Shown: positions 55,169 to 64,000 of the stretch, one piece after another
Position numbering within the stretch: position 1 is the first letter of the stretch
How the letters are laid out: every line of letters begins with the position of its first letter
Assembly: GCF_963665445.1 (NCBI RefSeq)
Contig: NZ_OY762276.1
Coordinates: 1,706,001 to 1,770,000 of the forward strand
Direction: 5' to 3'
DNA from: an uncultured Desulfobulbus sp.
Lineage (GTDB): Bacteria > Desulfobacterota > Desulfobulbia > Desulfobulbales > Desulfobulbaceae
Length of the DNA stretch: 64,000 nt
Translations under genes and position numbers: made by a program
The notes under the pieces: generated by a model
Databases searched by the model: none
Told to the model about the DNA's origin: nothing
Seen by the model: only the letters and a program-made list of their open reading frames with translations

Positions 55169-56218
55169 TCAAATTCGATGGGTATGACGCAGCAGGCTCT
55201 GCAGGCTGCGGTGCGCCGCCAGATAGCGGGCATCCTCGGCATAGGTTGTCGGGTAGACCGTGGGCACCGGGTGGTGATGCAGCTCACCGTCGACGTTGGC
55301 AAAGGTGAACAGGCAGGAGTTGGACAGGGCCTTGGCCGTCCGATCCCGGCTGATCCGTTCGATACCCGCCTCCACGCAGATAAAGCTTTCGCTGGTATAG
55401 ACCACCCTCGAGGTGAAGTGCAGCTTGTCGCCCATGCGAACCGGATGGAAGAAGTTGATTCGATTGACCCCGGCTATGATCGAACGGTTCGGGGCCACCA
55501 GCTCCGAGCAGATCGAGCTCAGTTCAAAGGCGCGTCGGATGAGATAGCCGCCGAAGATGGTGAAGGGTACGTTTTCCTGGTCGGGATAGGTCCGCTCCCA
55601 GGCATCGGTGACAAGCGGGCCACAGAGTAGACCGTTGAAATCTGCTGCGTCCTGGGCCTGGTGCAGGGTGGTGAGCATTTCCCATTCGGAGCGGCCGGGA
55701 GGTTCGCGCAGGGCAGCCTGATGATGGCGGTACTCTTCCCGTCTGGCCAGGGCCTTGCCTGCCCGGCGGCGTTCCAGGGGCTCCACGTAATCCATCGGCG
55801 GTAGGGCGACACTGGTCACCTCCTCGCCATAGCCGGACCTGGCAACCATGGTGAAATAACAGGAGGCGATATGATCGGTGCTGCTTTCGCCGGGTTGCTC
55901 GACGCGGATGCCTATTTCAAGCGAACTGCGGCCGATATGATTGATTGTAGCGGCAAAGGTGAGGTCGCGGCTCACGTCAACGGCTTGGCGAATAACTATA
56001 TTGTCGATTGCTGCCGTCACCACCCGGGCCTGGGGGTGAAACTGATTGACATAGTTCAGGGCGGCTTCCTCGGCCACCTTGTCTAGAATTTCCAAAAGCA
56101 GGCCAAAGCGCATGTTGCCGGGGAGAGGGGCGTCCACCACCATGTACCGGCGGCGAAGAGGTTGATCGGTGCCCAGGGCAAGGGTTTTATAAAAAACGGT
56201 ATCGCATGGTTGAGTCAT
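55169..56218 (-). CDS. Double-hotdog acyl-CoA thioesterase-like protein
   Basis: A 349-residue protein with two hotdog domains: the first around residues 25-150 (NMRFGLLLEILDKVAEEAALNY, the DKxA pattern of acyl-CoA thioesterases), the second around 215-325 (FGGYLIRRAFELSSICSEL). This arrangement matches BACH/ACOT-type enzymes that hydrolyse acyl-CoA. It starts 83 bases after the hybrid kinase gene on the same strand, but a functional link is unknown. Confidence 0.83.
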   Translation of the reverse strand: MTQPCDTVFYKTLALGTDQPLRRRYMVVDAPLPGNMRFGLLLEILDKVAEEAALNYVNQFHPQARVVTAAIDNIVIRQAVDVSRDLTFAATINHIGRSSLEIGIRVEQPGESSTDHIASCYFTMVARSGYGEEVTSVALPPMDYVEPLERRRAGKALARREEYRHHQAALREPPGRSEWEMLTTLHQAQDAADFNGLLCGPLVTDAWERTYPDQENVPFTIFGGYLIRRAFELSSICSELVAPNRSIIAGVNRINFFHPVRMGDKLHFTSRVVYTSESFICVEAGIERISRDRTAKALSNSCLFTFANVDGELHHHPVPTVYPTTYAEDARYLAAHRSLQSLLRHTHRI

Positions 56219-56301
56219 GGGAGTTCTCTGTGAGATGCAGGCTATGGAGAGCCTGTGCCGGAAACAGGACGCACTGTCGGGCCCGGCAATGGATGTGTGG
56301 G

Positions 56302-59300
56302 TTACGGTTTTTCGGCTTGGGCGGCCTTGAGAACGTCGTTAACCGCCGTGGCCAGCTCTTCTAGATTGACTGGCTTCATCAGTAACTTGCTCATGCCAAA
56401 ATTTGAAGCATTTTCTTCGGTTATCGTCTCGCTGAAGCCGGTGCAGAGTATGATCGGGATGTGACTGTTGATGTTGAGAATGCGTTGCGCCAGTTGCGTT
56501 CCGGTTAAAGAGGGCATATTTTGATCAGTGATTAACAGATCAAAACCCTTGGGATTATTTTTGAAGACCTCCAGGGTTTCCAGGCTGTTGGCATATGTAG
56601 CCACCTCATAGCCGAGCAGGCTGAGTCCTTCGCTAATCACCTCGCGAAAATATTCTTCATCATCAACGATCAATATTCGTTCGCCATGGCCGAGGGCTAG
56701 CCGTTTGTCGACGTCCTGCCGTTGATCGTATTCGCCTTGGGCCAGCGGCAGGAAAACCGAAAAAACGGTGCCGCGATCGCGTTCTGTTTCCACCTCGATC
56801 AGGCCCTGGTGGGCTTTGACGATCCCCAGTGTCACCGCTAGGCCCAGACCGGTCCCCTCGTTGACCTCTTTGGTGGTGAAATAGGGTTCAAAAATACGTT
56901 CAAGCACCGCGGACGGGATACCGCTGCCTGTATCGCGTACGCAGAGTTTGAGGTAGTCGCCTGGTTGAAGTTCCATGGTGAGAAAATATTTGGCCATCAC
57001 GAGCCGAACCTGTTCAAGAGAGATGGTGAGGATGCCCCCCTTCTCCCGCATGGCATGGTACCCGTTCGTGGCCAGATTCATCAGTACCTGGTGGATCTGG
57101 GTGGCATCGCCAAGAATACGGTCCTCCTCGACGTTGATGTTCTGTTGGATTTCAATGGTGGTGGGAATGGTCGAACGAAGGAGACGCACCGACTCCTTGA
57201 TGATCGGAGTAAGGTTCGTTGGTTCCGTTTTTGCGGTGGAGTGGCGGCTGAAACGCAGAATCTGCTGCACCAACTCCTTGGCACGAAGGCCGATTTCCAG
57301 CGCCCGTTGCAGGTATTGCCGCGGCGGATTGTTCTCTGTCTGGGGCATCTTGAGGAGGGCAAGTTCGGTGTAACCAATGAGCCCGCCAAGGATATTGTTG
57401 AAATCATGGGCAATGCCACCGGCCAGGGTGCCGATGGCCTCGCTTTTTTGCGACTGTATGATCTGTTTTTCCAGTTCGGCCTTCTCCTTGCTCAGCGCCT
57501 TTTCCCGGGCCAGGTTTTTGATGAAAACGCCAATGTACATTGGTCGGCTTTCCTTATCGACCACCAGCCATCCCTTGGCTGCCACTGGAACGATGACACC
57601 ATCGGCCCTTCTGTAGCACACCTCCAGGGGCGCGGAGCTGATAACGCCGGCCTTCAGCGAGAGAATCGTCTCGATAATTTTGCCTTGATCCTGCTCATTG
57701 ATGACGAACTCTTTGAAATGATGGCCAACGCACTGACTGGAGGTATAGCCGCTCTCATGAAGGAAGGTCTTGTTGGTGTCGAGAACCATCCCCTGAAAGT
57801 CGAGGAGGATAATGCCCTCTGGATTGGTGTTGTAGAAGGAGCGAAAACGGAATTCACTCTCCCGTAGGGCTGTTTCCGCTCTCTTTCGGTCGGTGATATC
57901 GCGCAAGCTGGCATGCAGACACTGCATCCCGGAGAATTCGATGGGCTTGAGGTAGACCTCCGCCTCAAACTCCTCGCCGTCGCATGTGCGATGGAGCCAT
58001 TCAAATTTGCGTAGATTCCCGGAGATCACTTCAAGGGCGATTTCTTCTTTTTTCTTAAAGCTGCTCCGGCCGTCGGATTGCATTTCTGGCGAAAGATCCA
58101 AGGGGGTTTTGCCGATAATTTGTTCCCGGGAGCCGTGGAAAAGTTCCAGGGCCCGCTGATTGCAGTCGATGATGCTGTCGTCTTGAATCAGGAGAATGGC
58201 ATTGCCTGCTGCAGCAAAGAGGGTGCGATACCGGTTTTCGCTCTCCTTGAGACGTTGTTCCGCCTCCATTCTCGTGCTGATGTCACGGAGAATACCGAGC
58301 ATGTGAAGGGGGGTGGGGGTATCACCGTAGAGAAATACGCCTTCATCTTCGACATAGATATAGGTGCCATTGGCTCGTCGGAGGCGATACTCTGATTGGT
58401 ACAGCGCTTTATGTTCAAGGGCCGCCTGCAGGCTATCCAGCACCCGAGGCAGATCATCGGGATGCACGTGCTCCTTCCAGCCGGTAATCCCCTGGCGATT
58501 GAGTTCGGCAAGCGGGTAGCCGGTCATCTCCTCGGTCCGTCCCGACCAGACTATACGACCGCTGTCAATTTCGTAATCGTAGAGCAGATGGCCGGTGAAA
58601 TCGGCGATGGTGCGAAATCTCTCTTCGTTTTCCAGCAGCTGTTTTCGATTTTTCTTGGATTCGGTGAGATCTTGAACCGCAACCGCAGCCCCGGCCTGGG
58701 GTTCGTGGGGATCGATTGGTGCTGCAAAGAGGGAGACATCGCGCAGACTCCCGTCAGAACGCAGCAGCCGTGTTTCCACATACCGATGCTTGCCATGGCG
58801 CCACAGCTCTTCATAGAGTTCCTCGCGGATACGATAAAACTCGTCGTTGTTTGGGTAAAATTTTCGGGTGGGGGTGTTGACCAGTGTTTCCGCGGGGTAT
58901 CCAAGTATTTGCGCCAGAGGTTTGTTGACTGCGGCAAAGGTCCGGTTTTTGATGATCGCCAACCCTACCGGCACGGCATTGAACAGGCTTTGCAGCATTG
59001 ATCGATGCTGTTGCAGGATATGTTCGTTTTTTTTGCGTTCGGTGATGTCCTGGCAGGCGGCGGCTACTCCGGCTTCTCGATTGTTGATGTCAATCGGGGT
59101 CATGGAAATATATATCTCGCGAATTGACCCGTCTTTACGGACAAAACACGTTTCAATCTCGGTCTTGCCGGTTTGCCAGAGGGTCGAGTAAAGTGCTTGG
59201 CCGACCGAGTTGTATTCCTCCTGGGTGGCATAGAGCTGGCGGACATGCATGAGAATGAGCTCATCGGCCTTGTATCCGGTAATGGCGCAGAACTGCTCGT

Positions 59301-60276
59301 TGACCGAATAAAAATGCCGTTCCCGAATAATGGCAAGGCCAATCGGTACAGCGCGAAAGAGGCTTTGCAGTTTATCCCGGCTCAGGCGCAGGGCCTCCTC
59401 GTTAAGATTGTTTTCGGTCACATCCTGAACCACAACCACTGCACCGCCTTGGCGATTGTTGGGGTCAATGGGAGCGGCAAAGAGGGCAACGTCGCGAACG
59501 GATCCATTCTTGCAAACGCACCTGGTCTCGACTTTTCCTACCTGTCCCCGGTCCCACATGCTGCGGGTAAGCTCACGATAAACCCGTTCATACTCTTGAT
59601 TGTCGTCATAAAATCGCCGTGAGGATTGCTGCAGAAGCTCATCCTCGCTATATCCGGTCATTTCACAGAATTTTTTGTTCACCTTGAGCAGGGTTAGGTT
59701 GTGCGACACGATCATGCCCAGCGGGGCTGCCTGGAAAAAGCCCTGGAGGTGATCCTGGCTCTCCTGCATCTGTCGATGGGCGTCCTTTTGCCCTCTCAGA
59801 TCCACCTTGAGTCCGATAAGTTCCGCTGTCGTTTCGAGATGAGCCAGCATAAGGGGCTGCTGGCGGGTGTCGGTGGTGCAGATATCGTCTTTCGCCGTAC
59901 ACTCGTCGTGCAGGTGAACCGGAGTGCTGGTCGGTGCATCGGAAAGGATATAGGGGCCGATCAGCAGGGTGCCTATACGCGTATGGCCTGCAACGATTGG
60001 TGCGGAATCGAACCGGTACCCGGCCTTGCAGAGATGGGACTGCAAGACAGGCTCGGAGGCTGTTTTTTCTTGAAAAGGCTGGGCGTAACAGTCATCGGCG
60101 GATCGGCTGCAGCCTGAGACGGTACATGCAGAGGGCCAGTTGGAGGAGACAATCACACTCCCGTTGCAACTGAGAACAGCCGTCCCCACCCCCGAGGTCT
60201 TGGCAAGACGTTCGATTGCCGGCCGGAGGATTTCAACGAGTTGTGACGATTTTGCCGACATGCTTGCCTGTTGCAT
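56302..60276 (-). CDS. Hybrid histidine kinase with PocR sensor, six PAS domains and receiver
   Basis: A 1324-residue cytoplasmic protein. The N-terminal PocR-type domain (about 8-165) has several Cys residues and ends with THTRIGTLLIGP-like sequence. Six PAS domains follow (about 175-935). The first three are near-tandem repeats with matching QSLFxAVPxGLAIIxxRxF and AAPIDPxxxxAGxAVxVQD segments. The H-box GGIAHDFNNIL is at about 950, then HATPase (DTGSGIP, GTGLGLAV) and a C-terminal receiver (about 1200-1315, phosphoacceptor in LLITDQNMPSLTG). ATG 60276 is preferred because AGGGGA lies upstream; an in-frame ATG at 60333 lacks one. Confidence 0.92.
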   Translation of the reverse strand: MQQASMSAKSSQLVEILRPAIERLAKTSGVGTAVLSCNGSVIVSSNWPSACTVSGCSRSADDCYAQPFQEKTASEPVLQSHLCKAGYRFDSAPIVAGHTRIGTLLIGPYILSDAPTSTPVHLHDECTAKDDICTTDTRQQPLMLAHLETTAELIGLKVDLRGQKDAHRQMQESQDHLQGFFQAAPLGMIVSHNLTLLKVNKKFCEMTGYSEDELLQQSSRRFYDDNQEYERVYRELTRSMWDRGQVGKVETRCVCKNGSVRDVALFAAPIDPNNRQGGAVVVVQDVTENNLNEEALRLSRDKLQSLFRAVPIGLAIIRERHFYSVNEQFCAITGYKADELILMHVRQLYATQEEYNSVGQALYSTLWQTGKTEIETCFVRKDGSIREIYISMTPIDINNREAGVAAACQDITERKKNEHILQQHRSMLQSLFNAVPVGLAIIKNRTFAAVNKPLAQILGYPAETLVNTPTRKFYPNNDEFYRIREELYEELWRHGKHRYVETRLLRSDGSLRDVSLFAAPIDPHEPQAGAAVAVQDLTESKKNRKQLLENEERFRTIADFTGHLLYDYEIDSGRIVWSGRTEEMTGYPLAELNRQGITGWKEHVHPDDLPRVLDSLQAALEHKALYQSEYRLRRANGTYIYVEDEGVFLYGDTPTPLHMLGILRDISTRMEAEQRLKESENRYRTLFAAAGNAILLIQDDSIIDCNQRALELFHGSREQIIGKTPLDLSPEMQSDGRSSFKKKEEIALEVISGNLRKFEWLHRTCDGEEFEAEVYLKPIEFSGMQCLHASLRDITDRKRAETALRESEFRFRSFYNTNPEGIILLDFQGMVLDTNKTFLHESGYTSSQCVGHHFKEFVINEQDQGKIIETILSLKAGVISSAPLEVCYRRADGVIVPVAAKGWLVVDKESRPMYIGVFIKNLAREKALSKEKAELEKQIIQSQKSEAIGTLAGGIAHDFNNILGGLIGYTELALLKMPQTENNPPRQYLQRALEIGLRAKELVQQILRFSRHSTAKTEPTNLTPIIKESVRLLRSTIPTTIEIQQNINVEEDRILGDATQIHQVLMNLATNGYHAMREKGGILTISLEQVRLVMAKYFLTMELQPGDYLKLCVRDTGSGIPSAVLERIFEPYFTTKEVNEGTGLGLAVTLGIVKAHQGLIEVETERDRGTVFSVFLPLAQGEYDQRQDVDKRLALGHGERILIVDDEEYFREVISEGLSLLGYEVATYANSLETLEVFKNNPKGFDLLITDQNMPSLTGTQLAQRILNINSHIPIILCTGFSETITEENASNFGMSKLLMKPVNLEELATAVNDVLKAAQAEKP

Positions 60277-60818
60277 CGTGGTCCCCTGAGAGGATGAGGG
60301 AAGGACGGCAGAGCGAAACCCCCTCCACTGCACATGCCATACGCTAGAAAAACAGTGATGGGCTTCAATCTCGATTTGATTTTAACGTAACGAATTTTTA
60401 TCATCTTCCACTCCTCATGTGAAAGGGGAAAACAACAAATCAGGGCGTGATCCCTTGCTGCACGGTTTATGCATCCTTTTGCTTCAGTGACCAGAACACG
60501 GGAAAGGAGGATGGGCCTCCATCCTGTGATGCACTCCGTAAGCGGTTATCAAGGCAGTGGGGGATGATGAGTATCGCTTTTGACTTGCAGGTTAGTAAGA
60601 GATGCTTATTGCAATGGTAGTCATAAAAAAAAATGGGAGAAGCCCGAGGGTGACTTCAAGATGGTCCTGAAGAGCTTTCTTCTTCAGCTACGATTCTATG
60701 TACTGAAGGCCGGCAAAACTGTGGAAGATATGCCACGTTGCCTCCGATGTTCCGGGTGGAGCAACAGACCGATTTGACAAGCCTTCCATGAACGGTCCCT
60801 ACTCATGAAAAATTACAG
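60277..60818. other. 542-base gap without a supported gene
   Basis: A 7-bp stem AGGATGG/CCATCCT (about 60507-60524) is the only notable element. A 65-codon open frame at 60580 has no ribosome-binding site or recognisable domain. Confidence 0.4.
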
Positions 60819-63572
60819 ATGAAAGCAACGATAAAGTCCAGAGATCAGTCCCAAAACAAAGCCTGGCATACCTTGAGCCCGGAGGACGTGTTTGCTGCAC
60901 TGCAATCCGATCAGAAGGGGCTCTCCTCCTCCGAGGCGGGCATTCGGCTTGGCCACTACGGGCCCAATACCATTCACAGAAAATCCAAAGACAGCCTGCT
61001 GAAACTCCTCTGGCGCCAGATCAACAACCCTCTTATCTGGGTGTTGCTTGCCTCGGGGACACTGGCCGTTGCCTTGGGAAAGATGACCGACGGCCTGGTG
61101 GTGCTCGCGGTGGTGGTGATCAACGCCATTATCGGCTTTATCCAGGAGCACAAGGCCGGTCGCGCCATTGAGGCTCTCTCAAAAATGGTGCCGCAGAATG
61201 CATCGGTCCTTCGCGATGGTCGCACCTTCAATGTACCGGCAACGGAACTGGTGCCCGGAGACGTGGTGTTTTTATCGGCCGGTGAGAGTGTTCCCGCAGA
61301 TATGCGAGTAGTTTCCTTGAAAAATTTGCAGGTGGAAGAGGCCGCGCTCACTGGAGAATCGCTTCCGGTCGAGAAGGACAGAGCTGCGTTGGCCGAGGAT
61401 GCGGTGCTTGGTGATCGAAACTGCATGGTGTTCAGCGGTACCCTGGTCACCGCGGGAACGGCCACAGCAGTGGTGGTTGCCACCGGAATGCAGACCGAGC
61501 TTGGCCGCATTTCCGATATGCTGGAAACCACGGTCGATCTGGAAACTCCCCTCACCAGGAAATTGGCCGAGATCAGCACCTGGATCACCATCGGGATCGT
61601 CGTTATCTCTATCATTATTCTTGCCGCTGGAGTTAAGCGTTCTCTTGATATGGGCATTTTGCTGGGTGACGCGCTCAAGGAAACGCTCATCTTTGCCATA
61701 GCTCTGGCAGTCGGTGCCATTCCTGAAGGATTGCCGGCAGTGGTGACCATTGCCCTGGCCATCGGCGTTCAGCGTATGGCCAAACGCAATGCCATCATTC
61801 GCCGCCTGCCCGCAGTGGAAACGCTGGGGGCGACCACGGTGATCTGTTCCGACAAAACCGGCACCTTGACCTGCAACGAGATGACGGTCGCCGAACTGGT
61901 AACCCTGGAGCAGCGGGTCAAGGTCAGCGGTATCGGGTATGCGCCTGAGGGAGAGTTTCTTGCTGAAGCAGAGCGGTTGGAACAGGTGCCACCCAAGATT
62001 GAACGACTCCTGCACGCTTCGGTGCTCTGCAATGACGCTTCGTTGTATCGGGAAAAGGAGGAGTGGCGTATCAGCGGCGATCCCACCGAGGCAGCGCTTT
62101 TGGTGGCCGCTGCCAAGGCAGGGATTTGGTCCTTGCCGGCCCTTGAACAGGCTCCGAGGCTTGATGCGATTCCTTTTTCCTCGGAAGCCAAGGCCATGCT
62201 CACCCTCCAGGGCGGTGCGCTGCCGCAGGCGGTGTTGAAAGGCGCACCCGAGGTCGTGATCAAACGGTGCCTGGAAGTCGGAGATCCAGCGATTTTTGAG
62301 CAAATCAGCCGCGAAGTCGAGCGGATGGGGGCGTGTGGTATGCGTGTGTTGGCGCTGGCCTGCATGGAGTGGCGGGAAGGCCCAACTCTGCCGGCGGATA
62401 TTCCGCAACAGGGGTTTTCGTTTTTGGGCCTGGTCGGCATGATTGACCCGCCAAGGGCCGAGGCTGTTGCTGCCATCGAAGCCTGCCATCAGGCCGGTAT
62501 TGTGGTCAAGATGATAACCGGTGATCATAAAATCACCGCTGCAGCTATTGGCAGGGAACTCAATCTCACCAGCGAAACCAAGGCCCTCACCGGGGCGGAA
62601 CTGGCAAAGCTTACTGAGATCGGGCTGAAGGATGCGGTTTTGGCGGGGAATATCTTTGCCCGTGTGGCGCCGGAACACAAGTTGCAATTGGTCAGGGCCC
62701 TGCAGGCCGACAATCAGATCGTGGCCATGACCGGCGACGGCGTCAACGATGCACCCTCGCTCAAGCAGGCAAACATCGGAGTGGCCATGGGGATCACCGG
62801 TACGGCGGTGTCCAAGGAAGCGGCGGATATCGTCCTTGCAGACGACAATTTCGCCAGTATCGGCGCGGCGGTGGAAGAGGGCAGGCGGGTCTATGACAAT
62901 CTGGTCAAGTCACTGGCCTTTCTCTTGCCGACCAATCTTGGCCTTGCATTGATTCTCATCTACGGCATCATGTTCTTTCCCTTTGATCCGGTCAGCAAGG
63001 TGTTGCTTTTGCCCATGCTTCCCACGCAACTTTTGTGGATCAACTTGGTGGCTGCCGTTGCCCTGGCTCTACCGCTCGCCTTTGAGGTCAAGGAACCCAA
63101 TATTATGCGGAGGCCTCCGCGAAATCCGGACAGCCCCCTGTTCAGTGCCTTTGTCGTTTTTCGAGTGGTGCTGGTCTCGGTGCTGATGACCGCGGGAACC
63201 ATATACCTTTTCGATCTCGCCTACACACATGGGTTGCAGGCCGGGCTTGCTGAGAACCGGGTTTTACCGAAAGCCCAGACCATTGCCGTTACCTATGTGA
63301 TTTTTTTTCAGATTTTTTACATGATCCACTGCCGGTCGCTGACCGATTCCCTGCGTACAATTGGTCTGTTCAGCAACAGGATCATCTTCTGGGGCATCGG
63401 CGTCGTCCTCTTTCTCCAGGCCCTGTTTATCTATCTGCCGTTATCGCACAGGGTGTTTCACACGGCATCGCTTTCTCCGGCTGACCTCGGGGTGGCTCTC
63501 GTGGCTGCAGGGTTACTTTTTCCTGTCATCTCCCTGGAAAAGTGGATCCGGTCCCGCATGAACAAATCATGA
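60819..63572 (+). CDS. P-type cation-transporting ATPase (P2-like)
   Basis: A 917-residue pump. The phosphorylation motif DKTGTLT is at about 345, M4 carries PEGLP (about 302), the nucleotide domain has KGAPE, and the hinge has TGDGVNDAP. An N-terminal cation-ATPase domain is present. In M6 the sequence reads LWINLVAAVALALPLAFE where SERCA-type calcium pumps have NLVTDG, so calcium ligands are missing and the ion is uncertain. Single gene. Confidence 0.9.
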   Translation: MKATIKSRDQSQNKAWHTLSPEDVFAALQSDQKGLSSSEAGIRLGHYGPNTIHRKSKDSLLKLLWRQINNPLIWVLLASGTLAVALGKMTDGLVVLAVVVINAIIGFIQEHKAGRAIEALSKMVPQNASVLRDGRTFNVPATELVPGDVVFLSAGESVPADMRVVSLKNLQVEEAALTGESLPVEKDRAALAEDAVLGDRNCMVFSGTLVTAGTATAVVVATGMQTELGRISDMLETTVDLETPLTRKLAEISTWITIGIVVISIIILAAGVKRSLDMGILLGDALKETLIFAIALAVGAIPEGLPAVVTIALAIGVQRMAKRNAIIRRLPAVETLGATTVICSDKTGTLTCNEMTVAELVTLEQRVKVSGIGYAPEGEFLAEAERLEQVPPKIERLLHASVLCNDASLYREKEEWRISGDPTEAALLVAAAKAGIWSLPALEQAPRLDAIPFSSEAKAMLTLQGGALPQAVLKGAPEVVIKRCLEVGDPAIFEQISREVERMGACGMRVLALACMEWREGPTLPADIPQQGFSFLGLVGMIDPPRAEAVAAIEACHQAGIVVKMITGDHKITAAAIGRELNLTSETKALTGAELAKLTEIGLKDAVLAGNIFARVAPEHKLQLVRALQADNQIVAMTGDGVNDAPSLKQANIGVAMGITGTAVSKEAADIVLADDNFASIGAAVEEGRRVYDNLVKSLAFLLPTNLGLALILIYGIMFFPFDPVSKVLLLPMLPTQLLWINLVAAVALALPLAFEVKEPNIMRRPPRNPDSPLFSAFVVFRVVLVSVLMTAGTIYLFDLAYTHGLQAGLAENRVLPKAQTIAVTYVIFFQIFYMIHCRSLTDSLRTIGLFSNRIIFWGIGVVLFLQALFIYLPLSHRVFHTASLSPADLGVALVAAGLLFPVISLEKWIRSRMNKS

Positions 63573-63754
63573 GGACTGTTGTCCGTATTTGCGAAATTTG
63601 TATACACTTCCAGATCGTTTGTTACGAAATTGGCAGGTCGTGTCTAGGGAGGAAATTTTTTGCCCAATTTTGACAGCATTATGACATACCGGTAGTGACA
63701 AAGGGGTATCTGGTGCCTTCGGATCGTTTAAGGCGAAACAATGTCAATTTTAAT

Positions 63755-63791
63755 CCTGAACGCCACAGTGGCGTTCAGGCCTTTTTTCTTT
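63755..63791 (+). terminator. Strong Rho-independent terminator
   Basis: An 11-bp perfect stem, CCTGAACGCCA (63755-63765) with TGGCGTTCAGG (63769-63779), followed by CCTTTTTTCTTT. It lies about 180 bases after the ATPase stop, so it may end either that transcript or a short RNA from the promoter before it. Confidence 0.85.
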
Positions 63792-63994
63792 GATCGGAAG
63801 ACGGTTGTGATCGATGCGTCACCTGGCATCGCTATTGCTTAAAGCAAGGGCAATACACCTGTTGTTATCTGTCTGTGGCGAATATTTCGCTTGGTCCCTG
63901 CTCACCTGTTGCCTTGTTCAGTCCTCCGCATTTTGGCGGGCCATGCATGCGAGACCGGAAACAGGGCCTATAAACTACCCGATTGGAGAAAGAG

Positions 63995-64000
63995 ATGAAG
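63995..64000 (+). CDS. Probable start of a gene running out of the window
   Basis: ATG AAG at the window end, with GGAG six bases upstream (63985-63988). Only two codons are visible, so nothing can be said about the product. Confidence 0.4.

Larger units (their letters stand above)
63573..64000. other. 428-base region after the ATPase gene, with terminator
   Basis: Holds a possible TTGACA-17-TAGTGA promoter (about 63679-63707), the terminator below and the start of the next gene. No other gene is supported. Confidence 0.4.

Noticed and set aside
60580..60777. A 65-codon frame before the P-type ATPase
   Set aside because: No ribosome-binding site and no recognisable domain; treated as non-coding.

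Overview
The window looks like chromosomal DNA of a Gram-negative, sulfur-metabolising anaerobe, most likely a Desulfobacterota (Desulfobulbales-like) bacterium. This placement is inferred from gene content, not from a marker search. The pointers are a futalosine-type menaquinone cluster, a DUF3683-type FAD/Fe-S oxidoreductase, two TauE/SafE transporters, a triple-rhodanese lipoprotein, a beta-barrel porin, and many PAS kinases and sigma-54 type regulators. No rRNA, tRNA or CRISPR array was found.

Layout. 0-2.2 kb: the end of a PurD-PurE fusion, a Sua5/TsaC tRNA-modification protein and a lone Hpt protein, closed by a strong hairpin. 2.2-7.3 kb: a rhodanese lipoprotein, a small protein behind a perfect FNR-type box, malQ and an RpoD-like sigma factor. 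7.4-14.7 kb: a co-directional menaquinone operon (mqnE, mqnC, aminodeoxyfutalosine deaminase, mqnA, ubiE/menG, ubiX, ubiA/mqnP, DUF3108) with overlapping or nearly abutting genes. 14.7-16.6 kb: two Hsp20 genes divergent from purC. 16.9-22.9 kb: an AT-rich PBP-type receptor, a ClC channel, a sigma-54 response regulator and a PHP phosphoesterase. 23.3-27.1 kb: a NorQ/CbbQ-NorD/CbbO chaperone pair and a PilZ protein. 27.4-32 kb: a hypothetical gene, a porin, an Old Yellow Enzyme and a methyltransferase. 32-34.1 kb: an IS1182-like insertion sequence embedded in structured repeats. 34.3-44.1 kb: ppk, a solute-binding protein, a secreted His/Tyr-rich protein, a 1214-residue FAD/Fe-S oxidoreductase and a KefB-type antiporter. 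44.4-50.5 kb: a chemoreceptor, a decayed response regulator, a PAS/GAF histidine kinase and a diguanylate cyclase whose 5' end lies in a repeat. 50.7-53.4 kb: a TauE-GntR-TauE module. 53.8-64 kb: a small protein, DUF2284, a double-hotdog thioesterase, a large PocR-PAS hybrid kinase and a P-type ATPase.

How the parts fit. The mqn genes convert chorismate toward menaquinone, the carrier used by anaerobic respiratory chains; the large FAD/Fe-S enzyme may be one electron donor to it. The two TauE genes flank a GntR/FCD regulator, and identical operator-like palindromes precede the first transporter and the regulator, so this looks like a self-regulated export module.

The most unusual structure is a dispersed family of roughly 100-bp elements with two potential hairpins. 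It recurs at about 3.6, 18.3, 32.0, 34.0, 44.2 and 50.4 kb. It surrounds the insertion sequence and supplies the first codons of the 50.4 kb diguanylate cyclase. Start sites were adjusted to ribosome-binding sites where the sequence allowed it.
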